Shown here: one piece after another, positions 1-10,804 of the stretch | How positions within the stretch are numbered: position 1 is the stretch's first letter | How the letters are laid out: the number at the start of each line of letters is the position of its first letter | DNA from: Loxodes magnus | Taxonomy: Eukaryota; Ciliophora; Karyorelictea; Loxodida; Loxodidae | Assembly: GCA_946699065.1 (NCBI GenBank) | Contig: CAMPDV010000098.1 | Span: forward strand, 62,001 to 126,000 | Reading direction: 5' to 3' | DNA length: 64,000 nt | Translations under genes and position numbers: made by a program | Notes under the pieces: generated by a model | Seen by the model: only the letters and a program-made list of their open reading frames with translations | Told to the model about the DNA's origin: nothing | Databases searched by the model: none

Positions 1-168
1 TTCTTAGTACTTAATAAACTGAATAAGAAAAAGTAAATAAAACTAAATAAATGTTAAATATTTATCATATCTTAAGATCTCCCTTTTAAAATCAAATTTA
101 TACATCTTAAAATAGCAAAGAATGAACAATTATTATTTTCAGTATAGCAAAAGATTGAACTGAAGAAA

Positions 169-648
169 ATGCTCAAGCTATCTAAGAGAAAATTAGATGG
201 TCGTAAAGAAGAAAAGCCTACGCCCCCTTTAGGAGTCAAATTTATTTTATTTATAATTACAAGAACAGTTTCTTAAAATAGCGTAGTATATGAGGTTTTC
301 AAGAAAAAACTTCCTAAGCTTAAAAGTTACGATATGAATTGGAGAAATAGAAGAAAATCAGGTAAAGAATAAGCAAGTCTTATAGCAATGCAATTAGGAT
401 AAACTATAAGAACAAATCAGGATGTATAACAAATATATTTGAAGAAAGTGAAGGAAGAAATATAAGAGGAAACATAAGAGAAAATCGAGTATATTCCTTC
501 AGAAAAAGCTATTCAAACAGTATGTATTTTCGACAAGAAAAAGAAAGAATATAGCAGTAAATAGAAGACGAGGCAGGATATCCTATATGTTTTTCATTTT
601 TCTCATAAATTTAGAAAGCTGCTTTGCATGGTGATCCACATCATTTGA
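169..648 (+). CDS. Unassigned 159-residue ORF ending in TGA
   Basis: Reading TAA/TAG as Gln, an open frame runs from ATG 169 to TGA 646-648. The product is basic (many Lys/Arg) with a short aliphatic stretch near residues 25-35 and a Glu/Gln/Lys-rich middle that could form a helix or coiled coil. I see no known domain. The G+C content is higher than in the DNA that follows, which favours real or recently real coding. It could be a piece of a retroelement protein, but it does not align by eye with the Gag-like or LINE proteins elsewhere in the window. If the TGA is read as Trp, the frame continues into AT-rich DNA without protein-like character, so I take it as the end. Confidence 0.4.
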
Positions 649-1052
649 AATGCGAAATATATCTATAAGTTTTGAGTTTTTGTCCTCTATATGATAGAAA
701 CTTTAAAAACACTTTTAATTAAAATATCTTTTAAATATTTATATTCTAATAATATTGTAAGCTCTTAATGAAGCAATATTAAAAGCTAAAATTAATTAAG
801 ATTATTAACTTTAACGTATTTAATTGAATAATTTAATTTAAAATAAAATTTAATTCTCAAAACTTAAAATAAAAAATGTTTAAGATGCTTTCTTAAAAGA
901 AATAATATTTAATTAGCTATTTGAAAACTAAATTTATTTAAAAAGGTTAAATCTAATAATTAAATTATTTTAAATTATTAATTTCATAAAATTTTAAGTT
1001 TTTTCTAGCTTGGATAATTATAAATTACATCTATTTATATGTAATTAATAAA
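649..1052. other. AT-rich spacer
   Basis: Very AT-rich DNA between the first ORF and the first Gag-like element. I see no gene, RNA or repeat in it. Confidence 0.6.
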
Positions 1053-2010
1053 ATGTCAAACATCCGACAAGGTTTCTTTGCCACCTCTTCAAAAGACAAA
1101 AAGAAAGAGAGGAAGCGAGATGCTATTCTTCTAACCTCACGTCTTTTCTTTAATTAGACCAACCTTTTTATCAGCAAAAAACTAATAATAGACCTAACAA
1201 CTTCCAAAGCCGGGTAAACGACAGAAACAAACTTGGTAAACTCCAAACACGGAAGAGAGGTCTCGAAGGCAGTAGGAGATGGTGTTGCGTGACAAGGAAC
1301 GATCCTTTGGCTTTAACTCTGAGCAATTTGATGTAGCTTAGTTTGTATTAAGGGTGGTGAACTTCAATGAAGAGGTTTAAAAGTTGAAATACTAGAACAA
1401 AAAACTAATTTTCAAGCTACAAAGAAAAGAATTAAATGGACGGGGATCGTATAGATGACTATGAACGCAAATGGATGCGTTCTTCAGCATCCAACACTAT
1501 TAGGATAAAAACACAACTTAGCTGAGGGATTAAGTAGTGAAATAAGAATAGGAAATTCAACTCCTAAAAGAATCAAGAATGGAATAGCTAAATACTGGAT
1601 CGATCTCAATGATCATCAAACCTTAAGCTTAACCTCAAATGAGACTAATTCCGATCAAGAAGAGATGCTTTCGCTTCTAAAACCAATAAAAGATATATTG
1701 GAAATGTAAGAAGTTTCAATAGAAACAAAGGAATTTGTGATTAGCAAAGCGAACAGAAGCAATTGGGCTGAACAAGATTTTTTTGCACGAGAATGGAAAT
1801 ATGAACAAGAGGAAGAATATGGAGTTATAATAAAGCCCGACAGGAATGTAGAAAGGTAAAACTATTTAAAAAAATCGTAAATGGGAACGTGTAATCTTTC
1901 TGTTGCCCCAAGTATTTTAACGAGCAGTGAAAAGCTTGAAGCATTGTACTTTTGAGAGGGTAAAACTCCTTAATAATGGAGAAACAATTTTATATAATAA
2001 TAATTACAAA
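1053..2010 (+). pseudogene. Gag-like single-ORF retroelement, copy a (frameshifted)
   Basis: The start reads MSNIRQGFFATSSKDKKKER, aligning with the N-terminus of the copies at 9.5 and 37.6 kb (consensus GFxxTS then basic). The frame matching the other copies shifts by one base between about 1085 and 1140. It then continues through a coiled-coil stretch (about 1300-1560), a degenerate zinc knuckle near 1650-1710 in which only the first and last Cys remain, and a conserved C-terminal segment. TGA codons are read as Trp. It resembles the copy at 36.7-37.6 kb most. The ATG lies right at the inferred 5' edge, as in the other copies. I could not find a convincing target-site duplication, so the 3' limit is approximate. 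A different frame over 1500-1860 also looks protein-like, but alignment with the other five copies rejects it. Confidence 0.6.
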
Positions 2011-2390
2011 ACCTAATATTTGTTGTTTTATCTAAAACTTTTTAGTATCAAATGATTTAATTTTAAGTATGCGTTTTCTCCTCATTAATTCCAAAGATAT
2101 TTATTTTACTCCAAAAGTTAGAAGCTTTTATATATAAAAGGATATCATAATACAAATGAAAAATTAAAATAATACTATTAAATAAACTATGAATTTCATT
2201 TAAACTTAATCATTCGATTCTAGTTGAGAAAAAGCTTGATCTGATACTGTGATAAATAAGATTTTAGTCAAATTTTTCTTGATATAAAAAAATTTAAGTA
2301 AAAAAATGAGCAAAAAATAACTTTTCGAACTTTATTAAACATCAGAGAAATTTTTTAATAGAATATGACAATTTGAAATAACATAATTTA
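2011..2390. other. AT-rich spacer
   Basis: AT-rich DNA leading into the minisatellite. A TGA-poor frame continues from here into the repeat, but nothing recognisable is encoded. Confidence 0.5.
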
Positions 2391-2741
2391 AAAAAATAGA
2401 AAAAATAGAAAAAATAGAAAAAATAGAAAAAATAGAAAAAATAGAAAAAATAGAAAAAATAGAAAAAATAGAAAAAATAGAAAAAATAGAAAAAATAGAA
2501 AAAATAGAAAAAATAGAAAAAATAGAAAAAATAGAAAAAATAGAAAAAATAGAAAAAATAGAAAAAATAGAAAAAATAGAAAAAATAGAAAAAATAGAAA
2601 AAATAGAAAAAATAGAAAAAATAGAAAAAATAGAAAAAATAGAAAAAATAGAAAAAATAGAAAAAATAGAAAAAATAGAAAAAATAGAAAAAATAGAAAA
2701 AATAGAAAAAATAGAAAAAATAGAAAAAATAGAAAAAATAG
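2391..2741 (+). repeat. Perfect 9-bp minisatellite, 39 units of AAAAAATAG
   Basis: The 351 bases are exactly 39 copies of AAAAAATAG with no substitution or indel visible. The unit is three codons long and contains no TGA, so all frames stay open in this code: Lys-Lys-Gln, Lys-Asn-Arg or Lys-Ile-Glu. The Lys-Ile-Glu frame is also open on both sides, entering from the TGA-containing text at about 2360 and running on to about 2900 with plausible hydrophilic residues. It could therefore be a repeat inside a gene or simply a young simple repeat. Perfect identity implies recent expansion or strong homogenisation, or an assembly artefact. Confidence 0.9.
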
Positions 2742-2929
2742 ATTAATTTATTAGTGAAGAAATTTAGTTTATTGGAAGATATTCGCTAGAATTAAATTAA
2801 TTGGAGCTTAAATTTTAAGTAATATAATTACGATATTAATAAGTTATTATGACAAGAATTTAACAAATATAAGATAATATTTAATCTAAAAGAATATGAT
2901 AAATATTATAAATGACACAATAAAAAAAA

Positions 2930-3752
2930 ATGGATTAATCTCTTCGACTCTCAAAAAATTAACTTAGAAACCTAAAGAAAAGCGGCAAAAGAAATTTAGA
3001 AAAAATAATAACAATAGGAGGAGTCTAGCTCTTCTTCAAAAAGTAAAGTTATGGTAGGATAAATAGAGATAAGTTAACCTAAAAACGAAACTAATCAAAA
3101 ACTTTAAATTTAATTAGACCAAATGTAAAAAGTAATCTCAAATTATGAAGAAACAACTTACAACTTAGGCGAAAAAATACGGGAACTAATGAGTAACATA
3201 GAAGATTAGAACAACGAATTACTAATACTTAGAAGATAACTTATTTGTAGCAAATTAATAACGGAAGAACAACTCTGAACTTAATCATAATAAAACTTTA
3301 AATATGACACAAAAATGGAAATAGAAAAAATACCAATAGAATTAAAAACAGAATTTAATCCAGAAAAAGAAATGATTGCTACAAGTTTCATTAAAAGATT
3401 AGAAAATATAGAAAATAAATTATCATAAAAAAGAACGAAATAAAGACAATAATACAAACTTTGTTGATGTTGCAAATCAAATCAACATATTTTAAAAAAC
3501 TGTTGATAATGAAAGAAAATAAACGAATAAGAGCAGAAAAGAACATGGAGACAACTCAATAAACTATGAATAACTCCAACAGGGATCTACAAATAAAAGC
3601 TTTTTGCAAGACCACTTGAACGGTTACAGTGGTAACCTTCCACTTAATAAAAAGGTCGTGGATCACACCCACGTTAAAAAAACTGTCCGCAGGAACTGGT
3701 TGCAATTCCAGAGAATGCAAAACTCTACTAACTTTAAGTATATTATTATTAT
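2930..3752 (+). pseudogene. Gag-like protein gene of copy b, one frameshift
   Basis: The ATG frame gives an N-terminus like that of copy d (MDQSLRLS versus QSIRLSR). A one-base shift in the A-rich stretch near 2985 is then needed to enter the frame carrying the Ser-run, coiled coil and zinc knuckle. The protein would be about 270 residues: basic N-terminus, helical middle, CX2CX4HX4C knuckle, basic C-terminus. After the knuckle, TGA codons occur where homologues support readthrough as Trp. No further in-frame TGA lies inside the element, and the frame runs through the tail into the flanking duplication. Confidence 0.6.
3696..3711 (+). other. 3' hairpin of copy b
   Basis: CTGG TTGCAATT CCAG forms a 4-bp stem about 45 nt before the 3' end. 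Copy d has the same stem with a changed loop, and copy c has a different 6-bp stem at the equivalent place. Confidence 0.45.
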
Positions 3753-3770
3753 TATTATAAATGACACAAT

Positions 3771-6700
3771 TTAATAATAAAATTATTACGAAGAAAAATG
3801 TATTGAAACAAATAAAAACTAAATATAAAATTTCACTATTAAAAATATTTAGAATCTAATAATAAAAATTATAAATAAATAAGCATAAACAATAAAAATT
3901 ATAAGAAATGAAAATGCTATAAATAAAGTTTGAAAGAATTATATAAATTAAACTATTTGATTTATAATTTTTATTAAAATAATAATATTTATTTTTATAT
4001 ATAACTTAAAATTATTTAAAACCATGCTTAAAATGTTTAAAAATAAAGAAAATTATTTTTTAAGCTATTTAATATATTAAATAAGTTTAATTATATTTCT
4101 TAAATACGATACTAACATAAATTTTATACTATCTTTTATTTCTAATTATATCTTAAAATCATATGATATTTTAATTAAATTTTTAATCATTTTACAAATT
4201 AAATATTTTAAATTTGATATCTAAATATTTGTTAATCTATAAAGATTTTGCTAAACTAAAATTATATGAAAAATTAATTAAAACTATTTTATAAATATAA
4301 AAATATATTATTTTAATATATAATAAGAAATTAAATATTTTTATAATAGATAAAAAGAATCCATTCATGATGTAAAACTATTTATTATATTCTTTATTTA
4401 CTTTATAATTTCTTGTTTAAATTTACTATCTATAAATACATTTTTTTACAATGCAAAGGCTTTAAAATGCTAGTCTCCCTTTTTTTTAATTTTTATATAT
4501 ATTTGAAAGTATGATAACCACTTGCTATAATATAGTTAGAAAGAAATTATTTTCGATAAAAGTATAAATATTACTTATCAACTTGATAGAGTTTTTATTT
4601 GATTACAAAAGAGATTTTTATAATTAATTTTGTCGAAAATGTTTAAAAAATGATTTTTAATAGAAAGAGATATTTTAAACTAAAAATAAGAAGGGATTTA
4701 TACTCTATTGATATAATTTATTTTATAAATAAATAATTTTTTCTTATGTAATTTTAATTATCTATTTTAAGTAAAAAAATAGCATTTTCCAATCTGTTAA
4801 GCCTAGAATTTTAAAACTTTGACTTTAATTATAAATTAGATACAATTGCATTAATTATTAAATACTAATTATTATTAATTATTTTTCTATGAAATTAAAT
4901 TTATAAAAATAATAAATATAAGATACGTAAATAAATTATAAATACTATTATTATAATAATATTTTCACTAATAATTAATAACTATAAATGAGTAAGTTTT
5001 ATAAAATTTAATTACCAGAAATTTTTATTTTAATTAAAATATTTAAATAATATTAAATATTAAATAAGCAAGAATAATATTCAAATTTACTATCATTTAT
5101 ATTTTATTTTTTTAATGGAAATTTATCAAAAAGTTTAATCTTATTTTATTTGTATATCTATTGTTCTTAGACAATCAGTAACTCTCCTTTTAAAAAAATG
5201 CTCCTAATTTCATATTTTTTTAATTTATAGGTATATTTTAATCAATAAAATAAAAAAATAAATATGTTTTAATTCAAAATTTTAATTAATTTTGCTACTT
5301 TACTTAATATTTAAATTTAGAATTTTAATATTGATATGGATCAAGTTATTTCTAAAATATTTTACGGGATTTCATATTAAGTTTAGAAAATAAAAAGTTA
5401 AATAATTTGTTTACTTATTTATTCAAATATTTAAAAGTTTTCATTTAAGCTGAAGTTAAAATTTGAGATTAGTAAAATAATTAGTACTTTTACCATATTT
5501 ACATCCATAATTAATGAAAAATTTAAAAAATAAACTATCTTCGAATAGGCTGATTATAAAAATCTGAGAGTTAGAGAATTTTTTATCATTTTTAACATTT
5601 TTAATTTTTTATATTTTTTTGTTGAATTTCTTTATTTAAAAAATCAATCAATGCTAGATTTGTAAAATTTTTATTTATAATATTTATCTTAGACACAATT
5701 ATTGCTAAATATAAAATTTTAAATTATAATTTTTTTAATTTTTTAAATTAATTAATTTATACTTTATTTTTCTTTAATAATAATTTTAAATAATTTAATA
5801 GAAGTTGATAGTGTCTATTAAATAATTAGTAAATTTTATTTTCATTTTTTATAGAAAAATAAAATTTCTTAAGTTTTCCTTATAATTTTTAATTTAACTT
5901 TTAAAAATATTTTACTACATTTCTAAGGTTAAAATATAGATTACATAATTTATTATATGTTTTATCTAAACATTAATAAAATATTTAAATATTTATTTAT
6001 AATATCATTTAGAATTATAAATTTCTTAATATTTTTAAATTATATTTAATTAATGTTTTTGCATTTACTTTGGTTTTTATAAAATATTAAGAGATTTTAT
6101 ATAAATTATTTTAAATTTTTATTAAGCAAATAGAAAAATATTAATTTTCTTTATTTTAATTTAAAATATTATTCTTCATTAATAAGAAATTCAATCACAG
6201 CTTTATTAAATATTTTATCTAGAGGATAAGAAAATTTCTTATTAGTATCTAATTAAACCATCTTTAACTAGTTAAAGTACTTAGAATATTTGCAAGTACA
6301 GTTAAAGTAAAAAGGAATTTTCTTTTAAGTTTTTAGGAATAAGTATTATTAAATGAGTTAGTAAAGGAGGCTATATATTAAACTCTTGATTTAAAGATAA
6401 ATAGAGGATTTTAGATATGTAAATAATTGACTCTATTGAAGATTTAAGCTAGCTTTTCTTGATTTAATTATAGCAAAGAATAATTTTTTTTGACTATTTA
6501 TTTTAGTACATATAATTACCTAACTGTTTTATAGAAGTAGTATCATTAATACTTTAAATTTAATATATTCTTATACGCACTAACATTTTTAAACTTAGAT
6601 AAATTAAGACTAAATATTTACAAAATATACCTTTTTATCAGTTTTCCAAACGAAAGTTAATTACAAAAAAAAGATAATAAAAAGGAATATATAAATATAA

Positions 6701-6904
6701 TTTAAATTTATAAAAATTATAAATAATCTAAAATTCAAACTTATTTTAATGCCTAAATTTCAAATAATTCTATAACTATCTATATCATCTTTTTATGTTT
6801 AAATCTTTTGTAATAAGGTTAATAAATGAGGATGTGCTATAAAGCAAAACATAGAGAATTGTTGATTAGGAAAAGAAGATATAGAATAATAGTAGACTAA
6901 TAAA
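3771..6904. other. Long AT-rich region without recognisable genes
   Basis: More than 80% A+T. Open frames in this code exist by chance because TGA is rare in such DNA. None shows a motif, repeat pattern or composition change that I would call a gene. Confidence 0.5.
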
Positions 6905-7471
6905 ATGTATTAAGATTAAATAATAATCAGCTAGATTAATTTTAAATAGCTTATATAAGCTAATCTAATACTTATATTATCTCATACTTATTACAAAGAA
7001 ACATAATATGCTAAGTAAACTCTTTCTGTTAATTCAGAAAATAGTAATAGAAGACTCTAAAAATATGCTTTCTTTCTTAAAAGTTTATAATTTTCTTAAT
7101 AGCAAACAACTTATTTTAAGAAAGAGAGTATTAATAGTGATAACTACGATTTTAGATTTGTATAGAATAATAGAAAAGAAGTAATTGCAATATAAAGTAA
7201 AATAATTTAGGTATTATTAATTAGAAATGATAATTACAAAAATAACATAAATAATAAATATTAATTTTCTATAAAAAGAGAAAGTTATCTAAATGTATTA
7301 ATTATAACTAATCTAATAACTTTATAAATTAAAGAGAATTTAAATTAATAACTAATAAAGCTAAAAGGATAAAATATTAAGTATTTAATAGACATAATTA
7401 AACATATTAAAGCTTATTTTAATAATAAAAATAAATATTACTATTTAATAATTGTAAGATATAACTAGTGA
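6905..7471 (+). CDS. Possible 188-residue ORF, unassigned
   Basis: An open frame runs from ATG 6905 to TGA 7469-7471. The central part (about 7000-7300) reads like a real hydrophilic protein, with Asn, Ser, Lys and Glu mixed rather than the Ile/Leu/Lys/Asn expected from plain AT-rich DNA. There is no recognisable domain. A frame this long is only moderately unlikely by chance here, so it may be a decayed gene. Confidence 0.25.
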
Positions 7472-8239
7472 TACACCATTTATAGTTAGTTTAAATATTT
7501 ACTTTCTACTACTTATATTTATTACATTTATATATTTTGCTTAGAATCAACATTATAAGTAATAATCTATATTAGTTTATTATTATAAGAGAGACCTTTA
7601 TAAGTAAAAAGTTTTTAATGGAATAAGAGTAAGAAAGTGGGTAAATAAAAGATTTAACTTATAAATACTAAAAATACTTTGTTTTAAGTAATTTGATGTT
7701 TTTTAATATTTATTTAAACTAATTAATAAGAAACTTATTTTATTTCATTTTTTTAATTAGTAAAAAGCTTAAATAAATCATTTTTTTTGATTAAATGTAA
7801 GAGAAAAGCAATAATTAATAACAGTAGATTAAAAAAAATGGTAATATTTTATTTATCATTTAAAAGGATCTACAACGAAATAAGGTTTTCTTATTAAAAG
7901 TCTTTGATTTAAAACACAAGTAAGTTGTAATTAAATGCATATTAAAGTTATTATAATAAGGATATAATTCTTCGTTATAAACTTTTGATATAATAAATTA
8001 TCTTTTTATTTAAAAGTAAAAGGATATAAAATAATTAAAATTGTAAAAGCTTGTACACTATTAGTTTAATATCTCGTCTTGTTTTAAGATAAAAATAGAA
8101 AAAACAATGTTTAAGAAATAAGATATTTATAAGTATGCTTAATAAATAAATTAATTGTTTAATTTTATTGAAATTAAGTAAGTAAAATTTATTGAGTTAT
8201 TTTAATTAAATAGTTATTGAAGTAAGTTATAAAAATTAA
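7472..8239. other. AT-rich upstream region of the WD40 gene
   Basis: AT-rich spacer that should hold the WD40 promoter. No motif stands out. Confidence 0.5.
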
Positions 8240-9323
8240 ATGGAGAAAAAAGAAAAGTAATTTACTAAAAGTATTTTTTTAAGAAAACTCTTAAGAGCGA
8301 GAAACCACATCCTAGGGAAAATATCTCTTCTTCATTTTAAGTATGAAATTCTGCCTAACTTATGCTACTAGTTAATAAATAAGATCAGTTATGATCAAAG
8401 TAAAGGTATTTCTTTAATATTTTTTAGACTAAGTCCTCACTGGTCGCACTTCACCTGTTTACTCGGTAGTCATATCAAGTGACTTGAATTGAATTGTATC
8501 AGGTTCTGGATATCCTGAATATTCGATAAAGATCTGAAACTTATAGAATGGTGCTCTCCAAAGAACTTTGTCTGGACATACTTCATTTGTTAACTCGGTA
8601 GTAATCTCCCCAGACTCTAGCTATATAGTATCGGGATCTTATGACACCACTATAAATATCTGAAATTTCCACAATGGTGTTCTCCAAAGAACTTTAACGG
8701 GACATACTGATTTCATTTAATCGGTAGTAATCTCTATAGACTCTAGCTATATCGTATCAGGATCTTATGACAACACCATAAAGATCTGAAATTTCCACAA
8801 TGGTACTCTTCAAAGAACTATAATGGGACATACTTCTATAGTTAGATCGGTAGTAATTTCCTATGACTCTAGATATATTATATCAGGATCTGAAGATACA
8901 ACTATAAAGATTTGAGATTTCTAGACTGGTCAGCTTGTGCGAACTCTTACTGGGCATTCAGGTGGAGTTTGATCGGTAATAATATCTAAGTATAATAGGT
9001 ATATCATATCAGGTTCTTATGACAGTACTATTAAGATATGGGACTTCTCTTCTGGTTAGAGTATTCGTACTCTTTCAGGTCATAAAAATGGTGTATGAAG
9101 TATTCAGTTAAGTGTTGATTCAAGTGTTATCTTTTCTGGATCTTACGATAAAACAATCAAGATCTGGAACTTTGGTAAGGGAGAGTGTATATAGACTTTG
9201 CAAGGGCATACAGGATGAATAAATTCTATAGCATTGAGTTTTGGCAATAAATGGTTGGTATCGGGAGCTGAGGACAAGACGATAAGAAAGTGGAGGATTT
9301 CGGTTGAGTAACTTGCTATTTGA
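8240..9323 (+). CDS. Seven-bladed WD40-repeat protein, intact, one 22-nt intron
   Basis: A 353-residue protein is encoded by exon 1 (8240-8405) and exon 2 (8428-9323). Residues 1-55 form a basic helical head; seven WD repeats follow, enough for one closed beta-propeller. Each repeat has a Gly-His (Gly-Arg in the first), a Ser-Gly-Ser/Ala turn, and an I-K-I-W-N/D ending. Blade-ending Trp is TGA in repeats 1-4 and TGG in 5-7, direct evidence that TGA = Trp. The start is the first ATG in the frame reached by splicing, and the first TGA after the seventh blade (9321-9323) is taken as the stop; the next in-frame TGA is at 9375. Such propellers are protein-binding scaffolds, and the partner cannot be told. 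Repeats 2-4 are nearly identical, so there has been recent internal duplication. A decayed pentapeptide/WD40 relative lies at 23-24.7 kb. Confidence 0.88.
8406..8427 (+). other. 22-nt spliceosomal intron in the WD40 gene
   Basis: The sequence starts GTATTTC and ends in a T-run plus AG. Removing it joins an open N-terminal frame to the first WD repeat in phase 1 (AAA G|AC). Without splicing the two parts are in different frames. Confidence 0.7.
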
Positions 9324-9480
9324 CTTAATTAAATTTTACAATTAAAGATATAAGATATTGCTTATGCATTTAAATGAATGTTTAATGATAATTATGTTCT
9401 TTGTTATATGAAGTGTTTGTTTTTTATTTATTTAAAATTTGTTATATTCTTAAATATTCTTGGTTTAAAATAAAGGCTAA

Positions 9481-10485
9481 TCAATATAAATTATTGAAAT
9501 TAGTGAGGTATGTTGATTTAAAATGGGTTAAATTAAATTAAATTAAAGTTATTCAGAGAAGGGATTTTTTTCTTAATAGTTTCCTACTCCCTATCCAACT
9601 GATAGGTACTTGAACTCTTGGTGGTCTGTTCCTCCAGTCACTTTCAAGTCTTCGCAGTGGATTGCTCCGAATATTGCTTTTCTTCCTGTAAATATTCCCA
9701 CTGCTAGTTTGGTAGAATTAGGTTAGTTTGTTTCAAATTTTCTTTTGTATCTCTTTTCTTTATCTGCATTTCCTTCAGAGATGGTTTATTCTTCCACAGA
9801 TAAAGCATTTTTTCTTAAAGTATCTTTCTTTAGTTAATTCAATTTGTTTATTCTAGACCTCTTCCAACTCCATTGGAACGGAGTGTGCTGTCTAGATCTT
9901 GATATCATTCTTGATATTCTCCATTTTAAGGTTAATATTGTTTTCAATTTTCTCTAACTTGATGTGCATGTTCTCGTTCATATCATATAGCTATTCCAAC
10001 TGCCTGTCGAATTCGTCAATTCGAATATTCATGGCAGCTTAGTTTTTGTTTCTAGGAGCATGGGTTTCCTCATCTTCTAAATGCTCTTGCTATTCTTGAG
10101 CTAGTTCTTCAATCTGTTTTTCCAGGTCTTTATTTTTTCCTATTAATGCTAAGATAAGCTTAGCCATTTCCTCCTTCGTCATTCCTAAGATTTGTTCTTT
10201 ATTGAGATCTCCGAGGTCCATGTAGGGGTTGAATGTCCTAATCTAGGCCTGAAAGTTACTAATCTTTTGCTTCTTGGGAAGGTCCTCAGTCGATATTGTT
10301 GCATGTTAGTGTTTCTAGGGTTGTCTGGGGGGTGTTGTTTAGAGTTGCTCCTATATGGTTTAAGAAGAAGGTTTGGTTTTGGAAGATGACGTGTGGTGTT
10401 TAGAAATTTAGGTTTCCTGCTTCCTCTCTTCCTTTTTAGCTTAGAAAGAGGTGGTATAGAAGCCCTTTTTGAAACCTTCTACCAT
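9481..10485 (-). CDS. Gag-like protein: coiled coil plus CCHC zinc knuckle, uninterrupted frame
   Basis: One frame runs from ATG (10485-10483) without frameshift through the whole element. It has a basic Ser/Gln-rich N-terminus (MVEGFKKGFYTTS, shared with copy f), a helical middle with two coiled-coil stretches at roughly residues 110-230, and the zinc knuckle CFICGRINHLWRKC (CX2CX4HX4C), in which Trp is TGA. A basic Arg-rich C-terminus follows. This layout is that of nucleic-acid-binding Gag or LINE ORF1 proteins. The element contains no TGA after the knuckle; the first in-frame TGA (9483-9481) lies in flanking DNA. Translation therefore ends outside the element, or the cell uses TAA/TAG as stop near transcript ends. 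There is no reverse transcriptase. Confidence 0.8.
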
Positions 10486-10486
10486 A
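9529..10486 (-). mobile_element. Gag-like single-ORF retroelement, copy c, with 15-bp target-site duplication
   Basis: Perfect 15-bp direct repeats TGATTTAAAATGGGT at 9514-9528 and 10487-10501 flank a 958-bp element. Its 5' end lies one base before the ATG of the single ORF. The 3' end is a (TTTAA)n-like tail, seen on the plus strand as repeated AAATT. This is the best-preserved member of the family in the window. Confidence 0.85.
9590..9606 (-). other. 3' hairpin of copy c
   Basis: On the minus strand CCTATC AGTTG GATAGG is a perfect 6-bp stem, at the place where copies b and d have a CTGG/CCAG stem. The stem is kept although the sequence differs. Confidence 0.45.
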
Positions 10487-10501
10487 TGATTTAAAATGGG
10501 T

Positions 10502-10804
10502 AATATTTAAAAATATTAAAAATATAATTTTGTTAAATGAATACGTATAATAAGTTTAAGTTTAATTTAATTTTATAGATTTATTTTTAGATTTTGTAAA
10601 AATTTAAAGTTGAGTATAAATTTTCATTTTTTTGTGAAGTAGTTAAAATATTATTTATAAGGTTAAATTTAGTTTATAATCTTGATTATTAATTAAAAAA
10701 TTTAATTAAGTATTTTATTTATTTTAAATTAAATTAAATTTTGTTTTTTATTGTTTATTTATTATGATTGATATTTAATATTGATTATTATTATATATAT
10801 TTTA
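10502..10804. other. AT-rich spacer
   Basis: Simple AT-rich DNA between copy c and repeat A1. I see nothing functional. Confidence 0.6.

Larger units (their letters stand above)
2922..3752 (+). mobile_element. Gag-like single-ORF retroelement, copy b, with 18-bp target-site duplication
   Basis: The element sits between two perfect 18-bp direct repeats, TATTATAAATGACACAAT, at 2904-2921 and 3753-3770. It begins with a run of A that leads straight into ATG 2930 and ends in an (ATT)n tail. The encoded protein matches copy d (19963-20805) closely: a Ser-run followed by KVMVG, the segment ITEEQLW with Trp from TGA in both, and a zinc knuckle CWCCKSNQHILKNC (CX2CX4HX4C) at about 3460-3505. The C-terminal part aligns with the copy at 9.5 kb. 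Clean duplications, a 3' simple-repeat tail and no terminal repeats indicate target-primed insertion of a non-LTR type. Confidence 0.8.

Noticed and set aside
1500..1860. Alternative protein-like frame in Gag-like copy a
   Set aside because: Only the other frame aligns with the coiled coil, knuckle and C-terminus of the remaining five copies.
3600..3720. tRNA-Lys-like SINE (CACTTAAT near an AAGGTCGTGG word and a GGTTG-AAATCC box), also at 19985-20110
   Set aside because: Both places are the 3' coding ends of Gag-like copies b and d and align with the same protein region of copy c. No acceptor stem forms, and U33 of the loop is missing.
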